DNA from: Liolophura sinensis
Taxonomy: Eukaryota; Mollusca; Polyplacophora; Chitonida; Chitonidae
Length of the DNA stretch: 64,000 nucleotides
NCBI RefSeq assembly: GCF_032854445.1
Contig: NW_027017961.1
Span: forward strand, 186,001-250,000
Direction of reading: 5' to 3'
Under the pieces are notes generated by a model. That model was not told where the DNA came from. It did not search any database and saw only the letters and a program-made list of their open reading frames with translations. Made by a program: the position numbers and the translations under genes. Positions 9,335 to 24,484 of the stretch are shown piece after piece; position 1 is the stretch's first letter, and the number at the start of each line of letters is the position of its first letter.

Positions 9335-12300
9335 AGCATGCTCAGTTACAAGATAAACATTGTAAACATTATATTATCACGCTCACTTACAAGGTAAACA
9401 TTGTAATCATTATAATAGAAAGCTCAGTTACAAGATGAAAATTGTAATCATAATAGCATGCTAAGTTACAAGATGAATATTGTAATCATTATAATAACAT
9501 CATCAGTTACAAAATGAACATTGTATTCATTATATTAGCACGTTCAATTACAACATGAACATTGTAATCATTATAATAGCATGCTCAGTTACAAGATGAA
9601 CATTGTAAACAGTATAATAGCGTGCTCATTTACAAAATGAACATTGTCATCATTATAATAGCATGCTAAGTTACAAGATGAACATTGTAATCATTATAAA
9701 AACATCATCAGTTACAAGGTGAACATTGTAATCAGTATAAAAGCATGCTCAGTTGCAAAATGAACATTGTAATCATTATAATAGCATGTTCAGTTACAAG
9801 GTGAACATTGTAATTATTATAAAAACATGCCCAGTTACAAGATTAACATTGTAATACTTCTAATAGCATGTTCAGTTACGAAGTGAACATTGTAATCATT
9901 ATAATAGCATGCTCAGTTTCAAGATAAACATTGTAATCATTATAATATCATTTTCAGTTGCAAGATGAAGATTGTAATCGACATAATAGCATGTTCAGTT
10001 ACAAGATGAACATTGTAATCATTGTAATAGCATGTTCAGTTACAAAGTGAACATTGTAATCCTTATAATTGCATGTTCAGTTACAAGATGAACATTGTAA
10101 TCATGATAAAAACATCATCAGTCGCAAGGTGAACATTGTAATCAGTATACAAGCATGCTCAGTGGCGAATTGGACATTGTAATCATTACAATAGCATATT
10201 CAGTTACAAGTTGAACATTGTAATCATTATAATCATGTGCTCAGTTACAAGGTGAACATTGTAATCATTACAATAGCGTGCTCAGTTACAAGATGAACAT
10301 TGTAATCATTATAAAAACATGCCCAGTTACAAGATGAACATTGTAATAGTTAAAATAGCATGATCAGTTACGAAGTGAACATTGTAAACATTATAATATC
10401 ATTTTCAGTTGCAAGATAAACATTGTAATCATTATAATATCATTTTTAGTTACAAGATAAAGATTGTAATCGACATAATAGCATGTTCAGTTACAAGATG
10501 AACATTGTAATCATTGTAATAGCATGTTCAGTTACAAAGTAAACATTGTAATCATTATAATAGCGTCAACGGTTACAAAATCACCATTGTAATCAATATA
10601 ATAGCATGCTCAGTTACAAAATGAATATTGCAATTATTATATTAGCATATGTAGTTACAAGATGAACATTGTAATCATTATTATAGCATATGTAGTTACA
10701 AGATGAACATTGTAATCATTATAAAAACATCATCAGTTACAAGGTGAACATTGTAATCAGTATAAAAGCATGCTCAGTTTCAAAATGGATATTGTAATCA
10801 TTACATTAGCATATTCACTTACAAGATGAACATTGTAATCATTATAATAATGTGCTCAGTTACAAGGTGAACAATGTAATCTTTGTAATAGCATGTTCAG
10901 TTACAAAGTGAACATTGTAATCCTTATAATTGCATGTTCAGTTACAAAGTGAACATAGTAATTATTATCAAAACATCATCAGTTGCAAGGTGAACATTGT
11001 AATCAGTATACAAGCATGCTCAGTTGCAAAATGGACATTGTAATCATTACAATAGCATATTCAGTTACAAGATGAACATTGTAATCATTATAATAATGCG
11101 CTCAGTTACAAGGTGAACAATGTAATCATTGTAATAGCATGTTCAGTTACAAAGTGAACATTGTAATCCTTATAATTGCATGTTCAGTTACAAGATGAAC
11201 ATTGTAATCATTATAAAAACATCAACAGTTACAAGGTGAACATTGTAATCAGTATACAAGCATGCTCAGTTGCAAAATGGACGTTGTAATCATTACATTA
11301 GGATATTCACTTAGAAGATGAATATTGTAATCATTATAATAACATCATCAGTTACAACATAAGCATTGTATTCATTATATTAGCTCGTTCACTTACAAGA
11401 TAAACATTGTAATCATTATAAAAGCATGTTCAGTTACAAGGTGAACATAGTAATCATTTTAAAAACATGCTCAGTTGCAAGATAAAGATTGTAATCGACA
11501 TAATAGAATGTTCAGTTATAAGATGAAGATTGTAATCATTATAAAATCATCATCAGTTGCAAGGTGAACATTGTAATCAGTATACAAGCATGCTCAGTTG
11601 CAAGATAAACATTGTAATCATTACATTAGCATATTCACTTACAAGATGAATATTGTAATCATTATAATAACATCATCAGTTACAAAGTAAACATTGTATT
11701 CATTATATTAGCACGTTCAATTACAAGATGAACATTGTAATCATTATAAAAGCATGTTCAGTTACAAGGTGAACATTGTAATCTTTATAAAAACATGCTC
11801 AGTTACAAGATGAACATTCTAATCATTATAATAGCATGTTCAGTTACAAGGTGGACATTGTAAGTATAAAAGCATGCTCAGCTGCAAAATGGACATTGTA
11901 ATCATTACATAAGCATATTTACTTACAAGATGAATATTGTAATCATTATAATAACATCATCAGTTACAAAATGAACATTGTATTCATTATATTAGCACGT
12001 TCAATTACAAGATGAACATTGTAATCATTATAATATCATGCTCAGTTGCAAGATAAAGATTGTAATCGACATAATAGCATGTTCAGTTACAAGATGAACA
12101 TTGTAATCATTGTAATAGCATGTTCAGTTACAAAGTGAACATTGTAATCCTTATAATTCCATGTTCAGTTACAAGATGAACGTTGTAATCATTATAAAAA
12201 CATCATCAGTTCCTAGGTGAACATTGTAATCAGTATACAAGCATGCTCAGTTGCAAAATAGACATTGTAATCATTGCAATAGCATATTCAGTTACAAGAT

Positions 12301-15300
12301 GAACATTGCAATCATTATAATAATGTGCTCAGTTACAAGGAGAACATTGAAATCATTACAATAGCGTGCTCAGTTACAAGGTGAACATTGTAATCATTAT
12401 AAAAACATGCCCAGTTACAAGATGAACATTGTAATAGTTAAAATAGCATGCTCAAATACAAGATGAGCAATGTAATCATTATAATAGCATGCTCAATTAC
12501 AAGATGAAAATTGTAATTCGTATAATAGCATGCTCAGTTACAACATGAACATTGTAATCATTATAATAGCATGTTCAGTTACAAGATGAACATTGTATTC
12601 AGTATAATAGCATGCTCGGTTACAAAATTAATATTTTAATTATTACACTAGTATGCCCAGTTACAAGATGAACATTGTAATCATTACAATAGCGTGCTCA
12701 GTTACAAGATGAACATTGTAATCATTATAAAAACATGCCCAGTTACAAGATGAACATTGTAATAGTTAAAATAGTATGATCAGTTACGAAGTGAACATTG
12801 TAATCATTATAATAGCATTCTCAGTTGCAAGATAAACATTGTAATCATTATAATATCATTTTCAGTTGCAAGATGAAGATTGTAATCGACATAATAGCAT
12901 GTTCAGTTACAAGATGAACATTGTAATCATTGTAATAGCATGTTTAGTTACAAAGTAAACATTGTAATCATTATAATAGCGTCAACGGTTACAAAATCAC
13001 CATTGTAATCAAAATAATAGCATGCTCAGTTACAAAATGAATATTTCAATCATTATATTAGCATATTTCATTACAAGATGAACATTGTAATCATTATAAA
13101 AACATCATCAGTTACAAGGTGAACATTGTAATCAGTATAAAAGCATGCTCAATTGCAAAATGGATATTGTAATCATTACATTAGCATATTCACTTACAAG
13201 ATGAACATTGTAATTATTATAATAATGTGCTCAGTTACAAGGTGAACAATGTAATCATTGTAATAGCATGTTCAGTTACAAAGTGAACATTGTATTCCTT
13301 ATAATTGCATGATCACTTTCAAAGTGAACATTGTAATCATTATAAAAACATCATCAGTTGCAAAGTGAAAATTGTAATCAGTATACAAGCATGCTCAGTT
13401 GCAAAATGGACATTGTAATCATTACAATAGCATATTCAGTTACAAGGTGAACAATGTAATCATTGTAATAGCATGTTCAGTTACAAAGTGAACATTGTAA
13501 TCCTTATAATTGCATGTTCAGTTACAAGATGAACATTGTAATCATTATAAAAAAATAAACAGTTTTAAGGTGAACATTGTAATCAGTATACAAGCATGTT
13601 CAGTTGCAAAATGGACATTGTAATCATTACATTAGCATATTCACTTACAATATGAATATTGTAATCATTATAATAACATCATCACTTACAACATAAGCAT
13701 TGTATTCATTATATTAGCTCGTTGACTTACAAGATAAACATTGTAATCATTATAAAAGCATGTTCAGTTACAAGGTGAACATAGTAATCATTTTAAAAAC
13801 ATGCTCAGTTGCAAGATGAAGATTGTAATCGACATAATAGCATGTTCAGTTACAAGATAAACATTGTAATCATTATAAAAACATCATCAGTTGCAAGGTG
13901 AACATTGTAATCAGTATACAAGCATGCTCAGTTGCAAGATAAACATTGTAATCATTACATTAGCATATTCACTTACAAGATGAATATTGTAATCTTTATA
14001 ATAACATCATCAGTTACAAAGTAAACATTGTATTTATTATATTAGCACGTTCAATTACAAGATGAACATTGTAATCATTATAAAAGCATGTTCAGTTACA
14101 AGGTAAACATTGTAATCTTTATAATAGCATGTTCAGTTACAAGGTGGACATTGTAAGTATAAAAGCATGCTCAGTTGCAAAATGGACATTGTAATCATTA
14201 CATAAGCATATTCAGTTACAAGATGAATATTGTAATCATTATAATAACATCATGAGTTACAAAATGAACATTGTATTCATTATATTAGCACGTTCAATTA
14301 CAAGATGAACATTGTAACCATTAAATTTCATGCTCTGTTGCAAGATGAAGATTGTAATCGACATAATAGCATGTTCAGTTACAAGATGAACATTGTAATC
14401 ATTGTAATAGCATGTTCAGTACAAAGTGAACATTGTAATCCTTATAATTGCATGTTTAGTTACAAGATGAACATTGTAATCATTATAATAACATCATCAG
14501 TTACAAAGTGAACATTGTATTCATTATATTAGCACGTTCATTTACAACATGAACATTGTAATCATTATAATAGCATGCTCAGTTACAAGATGAACATTGT
14601 AAACAGTATAATAGCGTGCTCATTTACAAAATGAACATTGTCATCATTATAATAGCATGTTCAGTTACAAGGTGAACATTGTAATTATTATAAAAACATG
14701 CCCAGTTACAAGATGAACATTGTAATACTTCTAATAGCATGTTCAGTTACGAAGTGAACATTGTAATCATTATAATAGCATTCTCAGTTTCAAGATAAAC
14801 ATTGTAATCATTATAATATCATTTTCAGTTGCAAGATGAAGATTGTAATCGACATAATAGCATGTTCAGTTACAAGATGAACATTGTAATCATTGTAATA
14901 GCATGTTCAGTTATAAAGTGAACATTGTAATCCTTATAATTGCATGTTCAGTTACAAGATGAACATTGTAATCATGATAAAAACATCATCAGTTGCAAGG
15001 TGAACATTGTAATCAGTATACAAGCATGCTCAGTTGCAAATTGGACATTGTAATCATTACAATAGCATATTCAGTTACAAGATGAACATTGTAATCATTA
15101 TAATCATGTGCTCAGTTACAAGGTGAACATTATAATCATTACAATAGCGTGCTCAGTTACAAGATGAACATTGTAATCATTATAAAAACATGCCCAGTTA
15201 CAAGATGAACATTGTAATAGTTAAAATAGCATGATCAGTTACGAAGTGAACATTGTAATCATTATAATATCATTTTCAGTTGCAAGATAAACATTGTAAT

Positions 15301-18300
15301 CATTATAATATCATTTTCAGTTACAAGATAAAGATTGTAATCGACATAATAGCATGTTCAGTTACAAGATGAACATTGTAATCATTGAAATAGCATGTTC
15401 AGTTACAAAGTAAACATTGTAATCATTATAATAGCGTCAACGGTTACAAAATCACCATTGTAATCAATATAATAGCATGCTCAGTTACAAAATGAATATT
15501 GCAATTATTATATTAGCATATGTAGTTACAAGATGAACATTGTAATCATTATTATAGCATATGTAGTTACAAGATGAACATTGTAATCATTATAAAAACA
15601 TCATCAGTTACAAGGTGAACATTGTAATCAGTATAAAACCATGCTCAGTTGCAAAATGGATATTGTAATCATTACATTAGCATGTTCACTTACAAGATGA
15701 ACATTGTAATCATTATAATAATGTGCTCAGTTACAAGGTGAACAATGTAATCATTGTAATAGCATGATCAGTTACAAAGTGAACATTGTAATCCTTATAA
15801 TTGCATGTTCAGTTACGAAGTGAACATTGTAATCATTATAATAGCATGCTCAGTTTCAAGATAAACATTGTAATCATTATAACATCATTTTCAGTTGCAA
15901 GATGAAGATTGTAATCGACATAATAGCATGTTCAGTTACAAGATGAACATTGTAATCATTGTAATAGCATGTTCAGTTACAAAGTGAACATTGTAATCCT
16001 TATAATTGCATGTTCAGTTACAAGATGAACATTGTAATCATGATAAAAACATCATCAGTTGCAAGGTGAACATTGTAATCAGTATACAAGCATGCTCAGT
16101 TGCAAATTGGACATTGTAATCATTATAATAGCATATTCAGTTACAAGATGAACATTGTAATCATTATAATCAAGTGCTCAGTTACAAGGTAAACATTATA
16201 ATCATTACAATAGCCTGCTCAGTTACAAGATGAACATTGTAATCAGTATAAAAACATGCCCAGTTACAAGATGAACATTGTAATAGTTAAAATAGCATGA
16301 TCAGTTACGAAGTGAACATTGTAATCATTATAATATCATTTTCAGTTGCAAGATGAACATTGTAATCATTATAATATCATTTTCAGTTACAAGATAAAGA
16401 TTGTAATCGACATAATAGCATGTTCAGTTACAAGATGAACATTGTAATCATTGTAATAGCATGTTCAGTTACAAAGTAAACATTGTAATCATTATAATAG
16501 CGTCAACGGTTACAAAATCACCATTGTAATCAATATAATAGCATGCTCAGTTACAAAATGAATATTGCAATTATTATATTAGCATATGTAGTTACAAGAC
16601 GAACATTGTCATCATTATAATAGCATGCTAAGTTACAAGATGAACATTGTAATCATTATAAAAACATCATCAGTTACAAGGTGAACATTGTAATCATTAT
16701 AATAGCGTCAACGGTTACAAAATCACCATTGTAATCAATATAATAGCATGCTCAGTTACAAAATGAATATTGCAATTATTATATTAGCATATGTAGTCAC
16801 AAGATGAACATTGTAATCATTATTATAGCATATGTAGTTACAAGATGAACATTGTAATCATTATAAAAACATCATCAGTTACAAGGTGAACATTGTAATC
16901 AGTATAAAAGCATGCTCAGTTGCAAAATGGATATTGTGATCATTACATTAGCATATTCACTTACAAGATGAACATTGTAATCATTATAATAATGTGCTCA
17001 GTTACAAGGTGAACAATGTAATCTTTGTAGTAGCATGTTCAGTTACAAAGTGAACATTGTAATCCTTATAATTGCATGTTCAGTTACAAAGTGAACATTG
17101 TAATCATTATAAAAACATCATCAGTTGCAAGGTGAACATTGTAATCAGTATACAAGCATGCTCAGTTGCAAAATGGACATTGTAATCATTACAATAGCAT
17201 ATTCAGTTACAAGATGAACATTGTAATCATTATAATAATGCGCTCAGTTACAAGGTGAACCATGTAATCATTGTAATAGCATGTTCAGTTACAAAGTGAA
17301 CATTGTAATCCTTATAATTGCATGTTCAGTTACAAGATGAACATTGTAATCATTATAAAAACATAAACAGTTACAAGGTGAACATTGTAATCAGTATACA
17401 AGCATGCTCAGTTGCAAAATGGACATTGTAATCATTACATTAGCATATTCACTTACAAGATGAATATTGTAATCATTATAATAACATCATCAGTTACAAC
17501 ATAATCATTGTATTCATTATATTAGCTCGTTCACTTACAAGATAAACATTGTAATCATTATAAAAGCATGTTCAGTTACAAGGTGAACATAGTAATCATT
17601 TTAAAAACATGCTCAGTTGCAAGATAAAGATTGTAATCGACATAATAGCATGTTCAGTTATAAGATGAATATAGTAATCATTATAATAACATCATCAGTT
17701 ACAAAGTAAACATTGTATTTATTATATTAGCACGTTCAATTACAAGATGAACATTGTAATCATTATAAAAGCATGTTCAGTTACAAGGTGAACATTGTAA
17801 TCTTTATAAAAACATGCTCACTTATAAGATGAACATTCTAATCATTATAATAGCATGTTCAGTTACAAGGTGGACATTGTAAGTATAAAAGCATGCTCAG
17901 TTGCAAAATGGACATTGTAATCATTACATAAGCATATTTAGTTACAAGATGAATATTGTAATCATTATAATAACATCATCAGTTACAAAATGAACATTGT
18001 ATTCATTATATTAGCACGTTCAATTACAAGATGAACATTGTAATCATTATAATATCATGCTCAGTTGCAAGATAAAGATTGTAATCGACATAATAGCATG
18101 TTCAGTTACAAGATGAACATTGTAATCATTGTAATAGCATGTTCAGTTACAAAGTGAACATTGTAATCCTTATAATTGCATGTTCAGTTACAAGATGAAC
18201 GTTGTAATCATTATAAAAACATCATCAGTTCCTAGGTGAACATTGTAATCAGTATACAAGCATGCTCAGTTGCAAAATGGACATTGTAATCATTGCAATA

Positions 18301-18781
18301 GCATATTCAGTTACAAGATGAACATTGCAATCATTATAATAATGTGCTCAGTTACAAGGAGAACATTGAAATCATTACAATAGCGTGCTCAGTTACAAGG
18401 TGAACATTGTAATCATTATAAAAACATGCCCAGTTACAAGATGAACATTGTAATAGTTAAAATAGCATGCTCAAATACAAGATGAGCAATGTAATCATTA
18501 TAATAGCATGCTCAATTACAAGATGAAAATTGTAATTCGTATAATAGCATGCTCAGTTACAACATGAACATTGTAATCATTATAATAGCATGTTCAGTTA
18601 CAAGATGAACATTGTAATCAGTATAATAGCATGCTCAGTTACAAAATTAATATTTTAATTATTACACTAGTATGCCCAGTTACAAGATGAACATTGTAAT
18701 CAGTATAATAGCGTGCTCAGTTACAAGATGAGCAATGTAATCATTATAATAGCATGTTCAGTTACCAGATGAACATTGTAA
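9335..18781. repeat. 41-bp satellite array 3
   Basis: 9447 bp, about 230 monomers. The first ~3.3 kb are collinear with the array at 25585 (offset 16,250). Near 12.66 kb the arrangement jumps from a pre-spacer edge to mid-array sequence. Further jumps back to array-start-like sequence occur near 14.48, 15.82 and 16.6 kb. The divergent monomer marked GTCAACGGTTACAAAATCAC occurs five times (about 10565, 12971, 15437, 16501 and 16706), against once in arrays 4 and 5. The array is thus several partial units joined together. An open frame at 14305-14511 is a by-product of the repeat. Confidence 0.95.
12600..12720. other. Junction where a spacer appears to have been lost
   Basis: The divergent monomer that elsewhere stands two to three monomers before a spacer (AATATTTTAATTATTACACT) is present at about 12627-12650. 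Instead of the usual last monomers and a spacer, the sequence switches at about 12680 to ATTACAATAGCGTGCTCAG, which matches mid-array sequence near 10260-10320. Collinearity with the array ending at 29870 predicts a spacer near 12.76 kb. Confidence 0.65.
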
Positions 18782-19676
18782 GAATTATTTTTTGAATAAA
18801 TCGCTTCCAAACTCTGGTATATTCACCTTAGTTTAACTAAACGCCATCATATCGTATTTATGTTAATTACATGTAATATTGTAATAGGCATGTTCTTGAG
18901 TCAAGTGGCCCTTTGTTAGACTGTTTAGCCTTTCAAAACGGAAACTACAGGTATGCATATTTAAGAGAACTTAAGTTTGTCCTTTTTTAAAACCATTTTC
19001 TTCATTCCTCAATGAAAAATACATGCATTGTTTCGCACCCCTATTTGCAGCGTACTGGCAATGGGCCAAATGTGTAGAATACGATATCTGTGAAATTAAT
19101 CTGACTGCAATAAGATCAGAAAATTCGACCCCAGTTCTTTTATGGTTTTCTCTACGGTTCTTCTATATCGGGACTAGTCTTGCTGACAATGGTAACTGAT
19201 GCTGGTCGGCAGGTACACGTACGTTAATGAGATCAATAACTTTGTCTCTTTCTTTCAGGACAAATATGTAACTTATTAAACTAACGGTTTTGACAGATAA
19301 ATGTAACAGCTCTGTGATCTCATCATGTTAGAAATGAAATAAAAAATGCGATATAGACGTACTTGAGCTCCTAATATGTTTTTTCCAGAGTGCTTACGGT
19401 GGACTTCGTTTGGATTATGTGAGGGTTTTGATAGGTCTGTTATATGTTAATTGTGTATTACTGAAAACTCGCTCCACTAACATTATATATACAAACATGT
19501 ATGCTTAAAGCCTTCCTTTCACTAGGAAATAAAATAGCCTGAGTAGGAGCCTTGTCAGGTGGGGTTATGTATGGGAGGACTAAGGTTTGCCTGAAGTGAA
19601 AGACATAGGTACAGTAAATGGCGCAGAGACATACATGTCTTTACAGATAAATGTTATCTGATCGTCAGTTGCACAG
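18782..19676. repeat. Spacer left arm, L4 (895 bp)
   Basis: This copy has the variants TTTTTTGAATAAATCG, CTTGAGTCAAG, AAGATCAGAAAATTCG, CTGGTCGGCAGG and GGATTATGTGAGG. The first three are shared with 29871 and 33708, which have a different architecture. Upstream target-site duplication 19665-19676. Confidence 0.85.
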
Positions 19677-20042
19677 ACCGGCCCGGATAGCACAGTTGGT
19701 AGAGCGTCCGCTTCGGGACCGGTAGATCCAGGATCAATCCTTGGTCGAGTCACACCTAAGACTTTAAAAGAGGAAGTTGTGACTTCCTCGTTTGGCGTTC
19801 AGCATGAAGGGGGATAGTGCAACGACTGGTTGACCCGTTTCAGCATAATGGCTCGGGCGGGGCGGCTTACTTGCCTTCGGTAAGTCGTCTCAGTGATGCA
19901 GCACTAAATAAAAGAGCGGTGAAAATCCGTCCTGCAACAAGGAGGCACATTAAACGTGCATGCACCCTAATGATTCCTTCGTCGTCATATGACTGAAAAA
20001 TTGTTGAGTACGACGTTAAACCCCAAGCACTCACTCACTCAC
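19677..20042 (+). mobile_element. tRNA-derived SINE (L4 copy, complete)
   Basis: 366 bp. A box 19688-19699, B-box-like 19731-19740; target-site duplications 19665-19676 and 20043-20054. It differs from the L3 copy by CAGCATAATGG in place of CAGTATAATGG and by CATTAAACGTG in place of CATTACACGTG. Confidence 0.87.
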
Positions 20043-20776
20043 TCAGTTGCACAGCGACATACATGTCTATACAGAAAAATGCTATCTGATCGCAGTCAGT
20101 GTAAAATTCCTGACGGTGTTTACTGTGCAGCAGAGATTCAGGATGGTGCTTACTGTGTAGCAGAGTTTCAGGATGGTATTTACTGTGCAGCAGAGATTCA
20201 GGATGGTGTTTACGGTGCAACAGAGATTCAGTATGGTGTTAATTGATTTAATCAACGATTCAGGAAAACACAGTGATCCAGGTTTAGAAGCTGCCTGACT
20301 TCAGGTTATATTAATATCTTGAAGTAATGATACTGCGTTGCTTGAAACCATTTAAACATCCGAATTCCACTGACTCTGTCAACACGCTGGATGAAAGAAT
20401 ATATTGGAGTGAAATCAGTTAGAGAAACACATGATTTTCTATCGGCCTCACAACGTTTTACATTTTACTTACTTATTTAATTTTTGTTTGAGGAGGGCCT
20501 CAGTTACCGAGGGGGTCAGCACGCCATCGCCCTCTGTAATCCCACATGGAACACTGGGGTTAGAGCTGATTTCCTAGCTGGCACCATCTTTTAAGTGCCG
20601 ATATTGAGAAATGCCTTCTATTTCTTCTCAACGATCAACGGTACAAAAATGCAGTTTGGACCAAATACACGCTAAAAAGCTCATCTTATCCCCACACATT
20701 ATCCACACTAAATCTTTCATTTTTCCCCTCAGCTGAAATAGACTAAATCCAGTTAAAGAGACTCGTGTCTTATGAT
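20043..20776. repeat. Spacer right arm, L4 (734 bp)
   Basis: Same structure and length as at 8601, with variants GTGCCGATATTG and GTACAAAAATGCAG. The first satellite monomer after it reads CAGATACAAG where other L arms have CAGTTACAAG. Confidence 0.8.
20115..20234. repeat. 30-bp minisatellite, four units (L4)
   Basis: Four units starting at 20115, 20145, 20175 and 20205, with no difference seen from the copy at 8673. Confidence 0.9.
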
Positions 20777-23589
20777 AGCATGCTCAGATACAAGATAAAC
20801 ATTGTAAACATTATATTATCACGCTCACTTACAAGGTAAACATTGTAATCATTATAATAGAAAGCTCAGTTACAAGATGAAAATTGTAATCATAATAGCA
20901 TGTTCAGTTACAAGATGAATATTGTAATCATTATAATAACATCATCAGTTACAAAATGAACATTGTATTCATTATATTAGCACGTTCAATTACAACATGA
21001 ACATTGTAATCATTATAATAGCATGCTCAGTTACAAGATGAACATTGTAAACAGTATAATAGCGTGCTCATTTACAAAATGAACATTGTCATCATTATAA
21101 TAGCATGCTAAGTTACAAGATGAACATTGTAATCATTATATAAACATCATCAGTTACAAGGTGAACATTGTAATCAGTATAAAAGCATGCTCAGTTGCAA
21201 AATGAACATTGTAATCATTATAATAGCATGTTCAGTTACAAGGTGAACATTGTAATTATTATAAAAACATGCCCAGTTACAAGATGAACATTGTAATACT
21301 TCTAATAGCATGTTCAGTTACAAGATGAACATTGTAATCATTGTAATAGCATGTTCAGTTACAAAGTAAACATTGTAATCATTATATTAGCGTCAACGGT
21401 TACAAAATCACCATTGTAATCAATATAATAGCATGCTCAGTTACAAAATGAATATTGCAATTATTATATTAGCATATGTAGTCACAAGATGAACATTGTA
21501 ATCATTATTATAGCATATGTAGTTACAAGATGAACATTGTAATCATTATAAAAACATCATCAGTTACAAGGTGAACATTGTAATCAGTATACAAGCATGC
21601 TCAGTTGCAAAATGGATATTGTGATCATTACATTAGCATATTCACTTACAAGATGAACATTGTAATCATTATAATAATGTGCTCAGTTACAAGGTGAACA
21701 ATGTAATCTTTGTAATAGCATGTTCAGTTACAAAGTGAACATTGTAATCCTTATAATTGCATGTTCAGTTACAAAGTGAACATTGTAATCATTATAAAAA
21801 CATCATCAGTTGCAAGGTGAACATTGTAATCAGTATACAAGCATGCTCAGTTGCAAAATGGACATTGTAATCATTACAATAGCATATTCAGTTACAAGAT
21901 GAACATTGTAATCATTATAATAATGCGCTCAGTTACAAGGTGAACCATGTAATCATTGTTATAGCATGTTCAGTTACAAAGTGAACATTGTAATCCTTAT
22001 AATTGCATGTTCAGTTACAAGATGAACATTGTAATCATTATAAAAACATAAACAGTTACAAGGTGAACATTGTAATCAGTATACAAGCATGCTCAGTTGC
22101 AAAATGGACATTGTAATCATTACATTAGCATATTCACTTACAAGATGAACATTGTAATCATTATAATAACATCATCAGTTACAACATAAGCATTGTATTC
22201 ATTATATTAGCTCGTTCACTTACAAGATAAACATTGTAATCATTATAAAAGCATGTTCAGTTACAAGGTGAACATAGTAATCATTTTAAAAACATGCTCA
22301 GTTGAAAGATGAAGATTGTAATCGACATAATAGCATGTTCAGTTATAAGATGAACATTGTAATCATTATAAAAACATCATCAGTTGCAAGGTGAACATTG
22401 TAATCAGTATACAAGCATGCTCAGTTGCAAGATAAACATTGTAATCATTACATTAGCATATTCACTTACAAGATGAATATTGTAATCATTATAATAACAT
22501 CATCAGTTACAAAGTAAACATTGTTTTCATTATATTAGCACGTTCAATTACAAGATGAACATTGTAATCATTATAAAAGCATGTTCAGTTACAAGGTGAA
22601 CATTGTAATCTTTATAAAAACATGCTCAGTTACAAGATGAACATTCTAATCATTATAATAGCATGTTCATTTACAAGGTGGACATTGTAAGTATAAAAGC
22701 ATGCTCAGTTGCAAAATGGACATTGTAATCATTACATAAGCATATTTAGTTACAAGATGAATATTGTAATCATTATATAAACATCATCAGTTACAAAATG
22801 AACATTGTATTCATTATATTAGCACGTTCAATTACAGGATGAACATTGTAATCATTATAATATCATGCTCAGTTGCAAGATAAAGATTGTAATCGACATA
22901 ATAGCATGTTCAGTTACAAGATGAACATTGTAATCATTGTAATAGCATGTTCAGTTACAAAGTGAACATTGTAATCCTTATAATTGCATGTTCAGTTACA
23001 AGATGAACGTTGTAATCATTATAAAAACATCATCAGTTCCTAGGTGAACATTGTAATCAGTATACAAGCATGCTCAGTTGCAAAATGGACATTGTAATCA
23101 TTGCAATAGCATATTCAGTTACAAGATGAACATTGCAATCATTATAATAATGTGCTCAGTTACAAGGAGAACATTGAAATCATTACAATAGCGTGCTCAG
23201 TTACAAGGTGAACATTGTAATCATTATAAAAACATGCCCAGTTACAAGATGAACATTGTAATAATTAAAATAGCATGCTCAAATACAAGATGAGCAATGT
23301 AATCATTATAATAGCATGCTCAATTACAAGATGAAAATTGTAATTCGTATAATAGCATGCTCAGTTACAACATGAACATTGTAATCATTATAATAGCATG
23401 TTCAGTTACAAGATGAACATTGTAATCAGTATAATAGCATGCTCAGTTACAAAATTAAATTTTTAATTATTACACTAGTATGCCCAGTTACAAGATGAAC
23501 ATTGTAATCAGTATAATAGCGTGCTCAGTTACAAGATGAGCAATGTAATCATTATAATAGCATGTTCAGTTACCAGATGAACATTGTAA
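20777..23589. repeat. 41-bp satellite array 4
   Basis: 2813 bp, about 69 monomers. It starts like the other post-L arrays (CATTATATTATCACGCTCAC) but lacks a block present in arrays 3 and 5: after ATACTTCTAATAGC it goes directly to the monomers leading to the GTCAACGGTTAC marker at about 21391. It ends with the divergent pre-spacer monomer, here TACAAAATTAAATTTTTAAT, a small local variant shared only with its copy at about 57380. Confidence 0.95.
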
Positions 23590-24484
23590 GAATTATTTTT
23601 AGAATAAATCGCTTCCAAACTCTGGTATATTCACCTTAGTTTAACTAAACGCCATCATATCGTATTTATGTTAATTACATGTAATATTGTAATAGGCATG
23701 TTCTTAAGTCAAGTGGCCCTTTGTTAGACTGTTTAGCCTTTCAAAACGGAAACTACAGGTATGCACATTTAAGAGAACTTATGTTTGTCCTTTTTTAAAA
23801 CCATTTTCTTTATTTCTCAATGAAAAATACATGCATTGTTTCGCACCCCTATTTGCAGCGTTCTGGCAATGGGCCAAATGTGTAGAATACGATATCTGTG
23901 AAATTAATCTGACTGCAATAAAATCAGAAAATTCGACCCCAATTCTTTGATGGTTTTCTCTACGGTTCTTCTATATCGGGACTAGTCTTGCTGACAATGG
24001 TAACTGATGCTCGTCGGCAGGTACACGTACGTTAATGAGATCAATAACTTTGTCTCTTTCTTTCAGGACAAATATGTAACTTATTAAACTAACGGTTTTG
24101 ACAGATAAATGTAACAGCTCTGTGATCTCATCATGTTAGAAATGAAATAACAAATGCGATATAGACGTACTTGAGCTCCTAATATGTTTTTTCCAGAGTG
24201 CTTACGGTGGACTTCGTTTGGATTCTGTGAGGGTTTTGATAGGTCTGTTATATGTTAATTGTGTATTACTGAAAACTCGCTCCACTAACATTATATATAC
24301 AAACATGTATGCTTAAAGCCTTCCTTTCACTAGGAAATAAAATAGCCTGAGTAGGAGCCTTGTCAGGTGGGGTTATGTATGGGAGGACTAAGGTTTGCCT
24401 GAAGTGAAAGACATAGGTACAGTAAATGGCGCAGAGACATACATGTCTTTACAGATAAATGTTATCTGATCGTCAGTTGCACAG
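23590..24484. repeat. Spacer left arm, L5 (895 bp)
   Basis: Mosaic of variants: TTTTTAGAATAAATCG and CTTAAGTCAAG as in L3, GTTCTGGCAAT and CTTTATTTCTC as in S1, and its own GCACATTTAAG. TTTGATGG and AATAACAAATGCG are shared with the S copies at 29871 and 33708. Upstream target-site duplication 24473-24484. Confidence 0.85.

Noticed and set aside
14305-14511. 68-codon open frame in satellite (also at 47537)
   Set aside because: It is a run of five 41-bp monomers that happens to lack in-frame stops; the protein is just the translated repeat.
9335-18781. CRISPR array
   Set aside because: Repeats are contiguous 41-bp monomers with no unique spacers between them, no cas genes, and a eukaryotic SINE is present.
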